Assembly: GCA_037447655.1 (NCBI GenBank)
Contig: JBBHKE010002895.1
Span: forward strand, 145,130-165,833
Direction: 5' to 3'
From: Zygnema cylindricum
Taxonomy: Eukaryota > Streptophyta > Zygnematophyceae > Zygnematales > Zygnemataceae
DNA length: 20,704 bases
Positions 1 through 8,787 of the stretch are shown one piece after another. A program made the position numbers and the translations under genes. Under the pieces are notes generated by a model. It saw only the letters and a program-made list of their open reading frames with translations, did not search any database and was not told the DNA's origin. How positions within the stretch are numbered: position 1 is the stretch's first letter; each line of letters opens with the position of its first letter.

Positions 1-12
1 AATTGAAAATAC

Positions 13-46
13 GGAGAGGGAGAGGGAGAGGGAGAGGGAGAGGGAG
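13..46. repeat. (GGGAGA)n hexanucleotide microsatellite
   Basis: About five and a half uninterrupted copies of a six-base purine unit lie at the left edge of the window, upstream of the first recognised Rab exon. The rest of 1-367 is AT-rich and I see no exon in it that carries an ATG and ends in the phase required by the exon at 368. Confidence 0.85.
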
Positions 47-367
47 CATTCAAGCGGCTCAGCGAGTCACTTGTTTCTGTTGAAAAACGGTTAACTTGTT
101 TTATGCACAAGTTCATTTCAGGCTGTTAACAATTTAGTAATTTATTGTTGATGACAAGCATTATTATATTTTTTCTGTAACGCCGTTCATTTAAAAGCTA
201 TGCATTAGAAAGTGCATTTTGTACGCGAAAACATTTCAGGAAGTTAATAATTTACTGTTGATGACCAACATTGTTGCATTATATATATGTAAATGCCATT
301 CATATATAACCTACCATTCACATAAAAGTTAAGCATTCGTGTTTAACAATGCAATTTTCCCTTGCAG

Positions 368-3300
368 AGAAGAAAGTCCTCATGAGCATAAACCAAGCCA
401 GGAGCATCTCAACCAGTTGGTTCGAAGTTTCCCAAAAAGGTTTCCGGCAATCGATGTGTGAGATACAACAAAATCCTTCCTGGTCAACATTTTCTGGTCA
501 ATACTCTTAAGAAGCTGTAGATTGTTTGCTTTAATCTTGTAAAGGCACCAGTACACTCAACCTACCTTTTCTCATCCATAGATGAACCCTTTTGATAAAG
601 CTTAAAGTTTGTTATAGACAATCTACAATACTAAACATTTTCAAGCTTACTTACTGCGTGTTTTTACTGCCTCTAAATAACGAAACAACAACGCATTCTG
701 GTTCAATTGGATGTCCACTTAGACAATATATATATATAGGTTGCCGATTTTGGACCAACTTTTGATATTTCTTTTTGGTGTTTGTTTTCAGAAAGAACTT
801 AGAGCTCCTTGAGAAGGTGGTGGTAGTGGGAGATTCGAATGCCGGAAAAACATGTCTAGTATTACAATATTGTGATGAAGACTATTGCCATGACTACAAG
901 GTCAGAGTACTTTGGTCCTTTGACTTTGGTCAAATATTGCTTTAAATATTTTTTTTACAGCTTTTCTATTTTGATGACGATCTTGTTTCATGTTAAGACA
1001 TCTAATCCTACAATCCTGTCTTATGTACAATTTCCTGTATCAATTTATTAAACTATTTGTTAGTTTCCTTCACTGTATTTATCCAAAATTTGTTGGTTAT
1101 TCAGTTAGATTCTGGATGTTCTTTGCTTGTAATTGAAGCAAACTAAACTAAAGATAACAAGAAAACCAGTAAACCCGTTAAAACAAAATGTTTAGATGTG
1201 TTTATATCCTAAGTATGTTGCTCGTCTTTTCTTTCTGCAGTCTACTATTGGAGTAGATTTTTTCTGGCAAAGATATGACATACACCAGTTTAAGTTTGTT
1301 CTTCATATGTAAGTCTTTCTCCAACATCTAAGTCTACCACACTGCCCATCTTTATTAGAGTTAATAACACTATTTCTGTTGCAACTTTTTTCTGGCTGTA
1401 AAATCAAAAATTAGCGTTGAGAACTTTATTTTAGGGAGTCGACTACAATCTGCCACGTGTCTCCTTGCACTAAAGTAGTATTATATATTCTAATTCTAAT
1501 TTCGGACTAACACTAATAAATCTTTAACTCTTATAACAATGGGCAGTGTAACTTTTCTTGATCTGTTTTCTTGTTTTGATCAATCTACAGAAAAAGCCCT
1601 TTGGTTGTTAAAACTATAGCCGTAAAATCTCAACCGTATGATATCAAGCTCGCTTCTTTTCTTGCTTTCTTCTTCTTTTCTTATCACAGTTGAGATGAAA
1701 AGGACTGTACGGCTATTTAATGCCATATCCATTAGGTGAAAAAGTTTTGTTTTTTTCCGGGTTCTTTGCAAGCAGTTGGGATACGGCGGGTCAGGAACGA
1801 TTTCGATCCCTCTCTCAATCTTATTATAGGGGAGCTGGGGCCTGTATTGTGGCTTTTGACCTCGGAGTTTCATCGTCTCTGGAAACAGTAAAGAAGGTGA
1901 ACTTTCTTTATTACGGATTCTGTTTGTGGGTCTAAACAAGCCTCTATTAGAGTCTAAATAGAGTGGATCTTGTTTTTTTTATGGACTGGCTAAGTTTTGT
2001 CGTTTTTACAGAACTTGCAGGGAATTAGATTTTGTTTAAAGGTCATAAAGTTTGAGATGAGGCTTGGATTATAAATGAAGGCTGTTTATTTACAAATGGA
2101 GGCTGTCAATTTACAAATGTAACTATTTACTGCTGCAGTGGGTGGGAGATGTAATCAAAGAGAGTCGAAACAAGAAGGAATTTTCTTTTTTCCTTGTCGG
2201 ATGCAAGGTGCGTTAGACAAAAAAAATGAGTGAGTGAAAAAGAGTGGGGGAATGTGTTTGGAAAAGATGTTATTTTAAGTGCTTTTGGTGCAAGATTTCA
2301 ATAGAGCTTCATGATTTTTTAGCTATGATTGCAAAAATGGACCGGCTAAAGGTTCTTAGTAATTCTTATAAAGTCATATATTACTACTATTGAGGATTGT
2401 TGGTATCTCGTCGGAACTCGTGTGAGTCTTTCTATTGTGAGAAAAAAGTAGGCTTAAGTTGTATGTCCACTGTTATGCTTTGTCATCTAAGATATTTTTT
2501 TGAAAGGTTGATTATAATCACTCCAAAAATAAATGGATAAGACTATACTGTTGAGCCATAAATAGTGTGGTATGTCAATATACAGTCAGATATGTACCAT
2601 GCGATTACAGAACCAGAAGCTCTAAAAGTTGCTAAGGAAATCAACGCTGAATATTTCGAGGTTAGTGCAAAGACCGGTGAGTATTTTCTGATTGTATTTA
2701 TTACTACTGTTTTCCATTTTCTTTGGAAGTTGTTAAGGAGTATGTTTGTTTCTGTGATGATTGGCCGTTAGTCTTTTGACTGCATATTTCAGAAACTGAT
2801 GATAGATGGAAGAGATATCACATGTTCATTTTATGACAGTTTCAAAAGACATTTGTGTCAACAGTAGTTAAACACTGTGGATCGCTTTAAGAGTATAAAA
2901 ATTATCAGCGTATGGTTTACAAATAGTGTTATGAATTCTAATTCAGTTTCGAATATGTTTAAAGATTTAGGGGAAAGATAAAGACGTTAGTGTTGCTGAC
3001 GCTATTTTGTGGTCAGAGATTAAAAAAACCAGGCACCAAATAGTATTCTTTATGCTAATAGTGATTCATGATGTACGGCTATCCTTGGATGAAAAATCCA
3101 TATCTTCTTTTCTTTATTATTTGAAGAGCATATAAATTCCTTAACAAGGTTAAAACTTTATGGTACAGGTGAGAATGTGACATGGCTCTTTGAGAGGATT
3201 GCGACTGTCCTCTTTGAGCGAGCTCTACGTAAAACTGTTGCATCACTTCAAGCTGATGAAGAGGAGAAATCTGGTACGATATTTATATCGGTTCGGTCCA

Positions 3301-4002
3301 AACTGTTTCCCAACTAGAATCTCTACATAGCTTAGCTTGGCTCTGATGGTATCAAGGCAGATAATGAATCATTCCATCAAATGGCAATACATTTTTTTCT
3401 GCTCATTTCAAGAATTTCTGTCAGTTTAGAAAAACCAAGCCCAGGAAGAAAATCCTTGATGAACATGTTGCAATCACTTTTTTCACCTCTTCATAAATAG
3501 GAACATCAGCAAAGTCTAACTCAAATTACTGCATTTCTGCATAAGTATATGCTCATTAGTATAGATACTAGGTTGAAAGCACAAATACGAAACTCATCCA
3601 GCTACCAAGTTTGGTTGTATGTACCTCTAAGTACCATCAAAGTCCACCGCCTGCTTATTTTCTGAATAGATATGGTTCTAAGTCATGCAAGAAGACAGTG
3701 CCAGATACTTGACTGTTTTTTAAACGTAAAACAACACCAAAATATACTCCAGAGTTGTTACTTATCTTAGTGACTTGTTTGCAGGATCAGTGTCAATTCC
3801 AAACACTCTGGGAGTCGGTACACGCAGGATTGTTCCAACTGTAGGTGGAGGATCAGGTTTGGGAGACCCTGGGGCTGGAAAAGGTACAGCCAATTGGAAG
3901 GCAGGAAAGTCTTCAATCAAAGAAAAAGGGACAACCGTGGATCGATCAAGTGGGAACACAGGGCTGAGATCCGGCCGGAGACAACGAGGGTTATGTTGGT
4001 AG
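368..4002 (+). CDS. Rab-family small GTPase, Rab34/Rab36-like (5'-partial, 8 exons)
   Basis: Exons: 368-457, 792-900, 1241-1308, 1776-1896, 2139-2207, 2586-2676, 3169-3273, 3785-4002. All seven introns are GT-AG and the phases join perfectly, giving 289 visible residues. Motifs, numbered from the first whole codon: P-loop GDSNAGKT (43-50), switch I STIGVDF (67-73), WDTAGQERF (90-98), VGCKSD at the G4 position (149-154), VSAKTGENV (178-186). Rabs are GTP switches that direct vesicle traffic. The Rab34/36 branch is suggested by the N-terminal LVRSFPKRFP stretch before the G domain, by the missing G4 Asn (Cys here, also replaced in Rab34/36), and by the AEYFEVSAKTGENV region. In animals that branch acts in Golgi/lysosome positioning and cilium formation; its role here is inferred only. 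The C-terminus after residue 218 is Gly/Ser/Arg-rich and ends GLCW, with a single Cys one residue before the end instead of the usual CC or CXC prenylation motif. The first exon begins inside a split codon, so the initiator exon is missing: it is either left of the window or unrecognised in 1-360. Confidence 0.9.
1340..1548. mobile_element. MITE-like element, short class, copy C (in Rab intron 3)
   Basis: A 209-bp element lies inside the intron between the third and fourth recognised Rab exons. Its ends are inverted: CACTGCCCAT at 1340 and ATGGGCAGTG ending at 1548, followed by TTATTAGAGTTAA-like sequence on both sides. TA follows the right end at 1549; on the left the TA is three bases out, at 1335-1336, so that junction has probably decayed. 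The interior carries AATCTGCCACGT (1447-1458) and CTCCTTGCACT, both also found in the copy at 19738-19936. There is no open frame of note, so it would be non-autonomous. Confidence 0.65.
1616..1716. repeat. Intronic inverted repeat around a TTC-rich tract
   Basis: ATAGCCGTA then ATCTCAAC (1616-1634) pair with GTTGAGAT and TACGGCTAT (1689-1716). This gives two perfect stem blocks of 9 and 8 bp, with a 9-base bulge on one side and a pyrimidine-rich loop. It lies between the MITE-like copy and the acceptor at 1775. It could be a small foldback element or an intronic hairpin, and no function is assigned. Confidence 0.5.
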
Positions 4003-4650
4003 AGGGAGGTTTCCTTGTAGCAGATATTTGTGCAAAATAGCAGTACCTCAATATTTAGGATCGCTTTTTTCCAGGTTTTCTCCTCTTTTGAACAGGGGAA
4101 ATTAATAATTATTGAGATATTCAGCTCGTAACATATAGATTGGCGAAGAAAAGTCAATTGATTTGTGTACATAGATTTTAGGAGTTTTTTCCAACATTGC
4201 CTGTGTTAAGATTTGTAAACTATCATTTTTCTGCCAGTTTTTGCCAACTCAAAAGTGTTACATTGGTCTTTGACTAAAACAAACAGAATTTCAAAACTAT
4301 TACTGATACATTTTCCCATTTCACATGACCATGAAACTAATCAAACAGATATTATCACCTGTCGACATGGAAAAGAACTCAAATGAGTCAAGCATATGTT
4401 TACCACTTGAAAGCTGAATAAATTGCTCACAACACAATTTTCATTCCTTCCATTTGAACTTTTGCAACTTAAATTCTAGATTCGTAGATTGTTTGTTTCA
4501 AGTTACAAATTCAAAATTTTGACTCCAAACTCTAAAAAAACAATTAATACAACTTCAAAGCATCAAATATAAAATGTTACAAAGCGCCTATATTTTACTG
4601 CAACCATCTAAACAATCTTTTAAAGTAAAAAAAAAACTGTCAAGTAGAGC
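4003..4650. other. Convergent 3' flanks of the Rab gene and the minus-strand gene
   Basis: There is no gene here. The two flanking genes end tail to tail about 650 bases apart. AATAAA at 4417-4422 is the best candidate polyadenylation signal for the Rab transcript. No clear AATAAA is visible for the minus-strand gene, whose 3' side is simply A/T-rich. Open frames antisense to the last Rab exon are shadows. Confidence 0.5.
4417..4422 (+). terminator. Candidate poly(A) signal AATAAA for the Rab gene
   Basis: This is a canonical hexamer about 415 bases after the Rab stop codon. It is assigned by motif and position alone. Confidence 0.35.
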
Positions 4651-5331
4651 TTAGAATTCCAGCTCTCCCCTTAGCTCTCCTTTTCGCTTAGCGTCTGCAT
4701 AAATTGTTGCAAAAAGTACGCCAAGGAATGCTGGTCCAGATGCCAAAACGGTTATCCCCTCTAAGATATGAGCGGTATCAATCTTGGGATTACGTGGAGG
4801 TATAATACGGCCGGCAATGACGCCAATGGTATTTGCAGTTCCAACAAAGACATTGCCTACACCCTTGATGGCTCCTATAACAGGTCCCCAAAGCCCTCCG
4901 TGTGCCCTTCGCTCCACATCTGACTCTGCAACAGCTCCCTGCATTGATGAAGGCATAAAAATGAAAACCAAGGTGGTCAGCAGACTGATTAAATGACCTG
5001 CAGGCATCTTTCCAGGTATTACAAATATCTTACAAGCAGAGTGACGTAAGACCAATATCACTCTGGCAATGTCTACACCAAACGCTGTCTCAATTGGATA
5101 CCATTACAGACTTATTCAGAGTAAAGTATGAAGATTTGAAGCAAGAGGTCTCAAACAGCATCTCTGCAGCACAACTATAGGAGACATGGTACATTCTCAT
5201 CGGGTGGACCTTTCATTTTATTTTCTTTCGTCAAGATTTTGCATCTAAAAACATGTTTAACTTACTCCAACAATTTGTGCTGCACCGATGACCGCCGCCA
5301 CCTTCACAATTAAGGCAGTGTAGTGCACCAT
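4651..5331 (-). CDS. Uncharacterised small hydrophobic (membrane) protein, 2 exons
   Basis: Minus-strand exons: 5331 down to 5266 (22 codons, ATG in an aaaaATGG context) and 4938 down to 4651 (95 codons plus TAA). The donor is GTAAGT and the acceptor follows an AT/pyrimidine stretch ending ATGCAG; both junctions are phase 0. The product is 117 residues. Hydrophobic segments lie at about 5-26, 45-72 (rich in Gly, Val and Ile) and 82-106, and the tail is charged (DAKRKGELRGELEF). A charged linker (ESDVERRAHG) follows the first segment. This pattern suggests two or three membrane spans or a targeting segment plus two spans. I do not recognise the family. The longer continuous frame that runs upstream to 5061 reads through the intron and has no ATG at its start, so I prefer the spliced model. 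Confidence 0.7.
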
Positions 5332-5350
5332 TTTTCCTTTTTCACTTTAA

Positions 5351-5937
5351 CCTGCGGCAGCCAAAAGTTACGAAATCAGTCGAATTGCATGTGATCATAC
5401 TGTGTCCGAAAACATCATACTTAACAAAATGCTGGCGAAGAATGCAAACCAGGCCAGCTAATCATATTTTAACTGTTCGTAGAAACATGCTGATGTCGTA
5501 CAGATACAAGTATTCAGTGCGTTATGTCAACTTTGTTACGGTACATTATTTACCAATAGCATAAAACTAAATTTTTGAGAAGGTGTGAATAATCTTCAAT
5601 CTATTTCACCTCCTGGTGCAAGCAGTTTTCATAAGCACAACTGCGCAGAAACTTATCTCAGAGTTCCATGACAATGTTAACAAGCACTAAAATGTTGCTG
5701 TCTGAACAGGATAACCAAGGGTGTTGCATACAGCGTAAAGATGATTTGACAACAATAGGTAAGGAAATGAGAGACGCAGAGAAATTGTGTCACAAAGCAG
5801 CAGTACATACTATAGCAATGCCCCTTCATTTGTAACGGCGAACAATATTTACGATCTCAAATATCTGAACAAGCAATATAATACAGCATTTCTAAAATAA
5901 GGAAAAGTGAAATATCAAGAAATAGCTTTAACTTACG
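5351..5937 (-). other. Probable 5'-UTR intron of the minus-strand membrane-protein gene
   Basis: On the minus strand a consensus donor GTAAGT begins at 5936, and an acceptor GCCGCAG ends at 5352, only 20 bases before the ATG at 5331. A leader exon would then lie upstream of 5937, reaching perhaps 6.2-6.3 kb. The intervening 580 bases contain no convincing coding frame. The assignment rests on splice-site appearance only. Confidence 0.45.
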
Positions 5938-6547
5938 ATCGGAAGCCGCAGCCAACAACAGATTCACTAATTTGAATGCTAATGAAATCAAAGCAGAGTG
6001 CCTTTACCTTTTCTATTCAGTGTAGCAAAATGTTCAGAAAATATGTTCAGCTACTGTAGTTCGCGAAAAGTACTCTTCTTACGAACTTCTTCGAAGAGCC
6101 GTCAAAGGTACAAAATTAGTACAAAATTACGAACTAAAAGAATCTGTCGACTTTGCTTTAAATATCTATATGGATTTAGAGGAAATCGCTGACTGTGAAT
6201 GTCCGTGGGGCTGCCACTTGGCACATTCTAACGAGGAGTGCCGATAAGATTTGACAAATGGCGAGACGCCACGAATGTGCAAGTGAAGCAGATTATACCA
6301 CGTAGCGAATTCCCATTCGTTCTGCTGTCCGGTTAGTTAATAAAGTTTTATGCCGTGAATATTCAGGGGCACTTTTCCATGTTCTCGGCGTTCTCCAAAT
6401 ATGGACTGGACTTTTTGTCCTTTCTATTTCCATGTTCCTCGAAATTCGCTTTGACCCCAGTGGGACCCTTCATGCCCGCGTGGCAGCGTTAAATTTTTTT
6501 CATCATCGAAACAGCGAAACTAGAGTACAGTACTGTACTGTACAGTA
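5938..6547. other. Leader exon/promoter region of the minus-strand gene; no coding gene seen
   Basis: This stretch should hold the 5' leader and promoter of the minus-strand gene. A TATA-like CATAAAACTT lies on the minus strand near 6344-6353. A 64-codon plus-strand frame at 5998-6192 has no recognisable content and lies antisense to the presumed leader, so it is not called. Confidence 0.35.
6531..6547. repeat. Left 17-bp direct repeat of TGTAC-type sequence flanking MITE copy A
   Basis: TACTGTACTGTACAGTA lies immediately left of the element and is repeated exactly, in the same orientation, at 7087-7103 on its right. It is either an unusually long target-site duplication or, more likely, an insertion into a pre-existing pentamer repeat. 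Confidence 0.75.
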
Positions 6548-7086
6548 CACCGTGAATCGTTATTCGCGTAAAGGTTTCTTTAGCGTGTAGGAACAATTAC
6601 CGTTATTTACGCTAATTGAGAATTTGGATTTTTTCAAAAAAAACATACATACTGGATATTTACTTATACTAATTTGGATTTAAAAAAAAATAAACACCCG
6701 CCCCAAACTTGTTTACACTAATATAGGTTCTGTTCAAAATCTGACAGATCGTACACAAATCGTACGTTCACACCGTCGAAACGCAGTTGCCGGACCAATA
6801 TGTGAGAACGTGGTTTTTGACAACTCGATTGCATCCCCTTTTTAGAGCGCATATTCTCATGCGTCCGTCGTTACTAAAACCCATTAATTATACTTTCTCA
6901 CTTAAAAAGGTACATTTTTGTACGGTCTGACACCAACCGTACAACACTCTATTTAGATGATAAAAATTGGAAAAGAACCCTAAATGGCGTAAAAGAAAAA
7001 ACAGAATAATTTATGCTGTTTAAGAATTTGGGGAAAAAAAAGGGTACCTTAAATAGCGTCCATTACGCCAATACCGATTCACGGTG
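6548..7086. mobile_element. MITE-like element, long class, copy A (539 bp)
   Basis: Terminal inverted repeats: CACCGTGAATCG at 6548-6559 and its exact complement CGATTCACGGTG at 7075-7086. The match continues imperfectly (TATT.GCGTAA) to about 24 bp. Both ends abut TA. The interior shares AATCTGACAGATCGTAC (6738-6754, 17 of 17) and a 27-base block at 6929-6955 with the copy at 17736-18244, in the same order and at similar distances from the ends. It is AT-rich with no open frame, so it is non-autonomous. Confidence 0.75.
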
Positions 7087-7103
7087 TACTGTACTGTACA
7101 GTA
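7087..7103. repeat. Right 17-bp direct repeat flanking MITE copy A
   Basis: This is an exact copy of 6531-6547, beginning with the TA that abuts the right terminal repeat. Confidence 0.75.
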
Positions 7104-7859
7104 CAGCACACGTTAACTTTTTTCCCGGTAAATATTGAAATTGACCAAAGATGTAACCCGATGCTGCCTTTGGTGAGTCACAAAGTATGTGTTATGTTTG
7201 ACCAATTACGCGCTTGGCGAAACAATTTTGTAAGTTGGGTTTCCTCCGGATTCGAGCTTTAAGTGTTCAATTGGCTCCTTGAGAACCACTTATAACTGAA
7301 CATTTACTTAAGCGACAGAAACGACAATTTGATTTCACTTCAATTCGAGTGTCTGATATCACATAGAAAAGTGATCTAACAATCACAAAACATGTCATGC
7401 GCCGCAAGATGCGCTAAACGTACGATGTATGGTTACTTTGCATGTCGGCACAGCGGAAAGGGTCTTCTGCCGGGTCGTTATTACGAACTGAAGCGTGGAA
7501 ATACATGGACATAGATACACCATTATCCTGACCGTAGATCGACCGTGATCCTGAGTTGCCGTCAATCCCCGGGATTCTCTTTCTGTTGATCAGTTGATGA
7601 CGCCGAGCACAAAGCGATTCTATCCGCGAATGGAACCTTTCTTGCGACGCTGCCAATCAGCTGCAGAGCATCAGCAAAGTGACCAGTCACCGATTAGGCG
7701 ATTACGGATTACAGCTACGCTATGCCAATTTAGGGAGATTCCTTTGACCTGCTGTTGCTTTGTGCACACTATTTAAGCAGTGCGACATTCATAAATGAAG
7801 GTGTTCCTGTGCGTGCAAATATCTATTTATATCTGCGAAATGTACCGTACCTCGCCGGC

Positions 7860-7898
7860 TACTGTACTGTACTGTACTGTACTGGTACTGTACTGTAG
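7860..7898. repeat. (TGTAC)n pentanucleotide microsatellite
   Basis: About seven copies of a five-base unit are interrupted once by GG. The same unit makes up the flanks of the MITE copy A (6525-6547, 7087-7107) and resembles the right flank of copy B (18245-18261). Confidence 0.85.
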
Positions 7899-8119
7899 TG
7901 TTGTCGACTTGTCCCCCCGTACCCTATCGTAATTCCATCCAATAATATAGATTTATCCTACGTACACAAAACAGCACATGGTACTACCGTACTAGTAACA
8001 ATATCTCAAACTAAATCTATGCCGTACGTTATGGCAGCTACCCACACCGTCCGATCGTGGTCAATATCTAGCCATCATATCAAAAGTGCTGCCAACACCA
8101 AATCCAATCCTTGTGTGGT

Positions 8120-8127
8120 ATAAAAAC
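8120..8127 (+). promoter_or_regulatory. TATA-like box upstream of the CBM20 gene
   Basis: TATAAAAA is preceded by GTGTGG and lies about 365 bases before the ATG at 8485 and 670 before that at 8788. It is a good match to the plant/animal TATA consensus but is supported by motif only. Confidence 0.3.
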
Positions 8128-8484
8128 AGTTTTCGATACGCGCTTTCGTTCGCAAAATGACAAATCTCAAGACCGATTACCGTACAGTATCTCCAAACAC
8201 ACGTGTGAATGTCTCATCTACACCGTACTCTCTGACTGAATCCATATCGACGGCCCACTCTCTTGATTGTACTCCTGTAGTTGCACAACTCCGCGATTAT
8301 ACGACATCCACAAAGACTTCTGACTGAATAGGCGTTCTATGCGTGATCCTAGATCCCTGCCCCTCCACGTGGTCCTTTAGCCACAGGCGTCACACCTGTC
8401 CCTCTTTCTGATTCTCCAGATTCGTTGCCCTCTCCTTTGTGGCTCGCCTTATCTCCTTCCAGTCCAGCATCATGAATACTGTAG

Positions 8485-8706
8485 ATGACTGCTTCCGCTC
8501 GTCACCTGATTCCTCTCATCTGGCTTGGATTCTCTGCAAAGTGCAAACTTGTGTCGTCAGTTGCAGGATCCAGTATCGACAGAATTCGCTCAGTTTGCAG
8601 TTCCAGTAATAGGTTAGACTGGAGACGTCCCAGCAAGGAACAAACAAACAGGAGTCTGGAAACAAGGAAAAAGTTTTGCAAAATTTCAAGAAACACGGTT
8701 ACACAG
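8485..8706 (+). other. Upstream open frame, possible alternative first exon of the CBM20 gene
   Basis: ATG at 8485 opens 74 codons ending CAG|GTAGCA. The peptide is rich in Ser, Arg, Lys and Cys and has no acidic residue in its first 30 positions, which is transit-peptide-like. Splicing to an acceptor AAAAG at 8784 would join it in frame to GCT-ATG at 8785, and a TAACTAAC branch-like motif sits at about 8715-8722. Against this, the putative intron is only 78 bases, its acceptor lacks pyrimidines, and no other intron here is so short. It may simply be 5' leader with an upstream ORF. Confidence 0.3.
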
Positions 8707-8787
8707 GTAGCAAATAACTAACTAGACGAGAATAAGTGAGTGAGTGTCAAATACGATTACTTCTTAAAAAAATAAGGACAAAAGGCT

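Larger units (their letters stand above)
7104..8484. other. Intergenic region upstream of the CBM20 gene
   Basis: There is no convincing gene. Overlapping frames at 7414-7776 on both strands lack recognisable content and mostly lack ATG starts. The region is moderately GC-rich and contains the TGTAC array at 7860-7898 and a TATA-like box at 8120. It probably holds the promoter of the CBM20 gene. Confidence 0.4.

Noticed and set aside
417-432. GGTTCGAAG resembling a tRNA T-arm
   Set aside because: No acceptor stem, anticodon arm or matching distances; the bases are part of a Rab exon.
3762-4172. 136-codon minus-strand frame over the last Rab exon
   Set aside because: It is a shadow of the Rab C-terminal coding sequence.
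4939-5061. N-terminal extension of the minus-strand membrane-protein frame
   Set aside because: It starts at GTG, not ATG, and a good acceptor lies inside it. The upstream ATG exon at 5331 joins in phase, so this stretch is intron.
7414-7776. Overlapping frames of 80 and 60 codons on opposite strands
   Set aside because: The minus-strand frame starts at TTG, neither has motifs, and the area looks like promoter/intergenic DNA.
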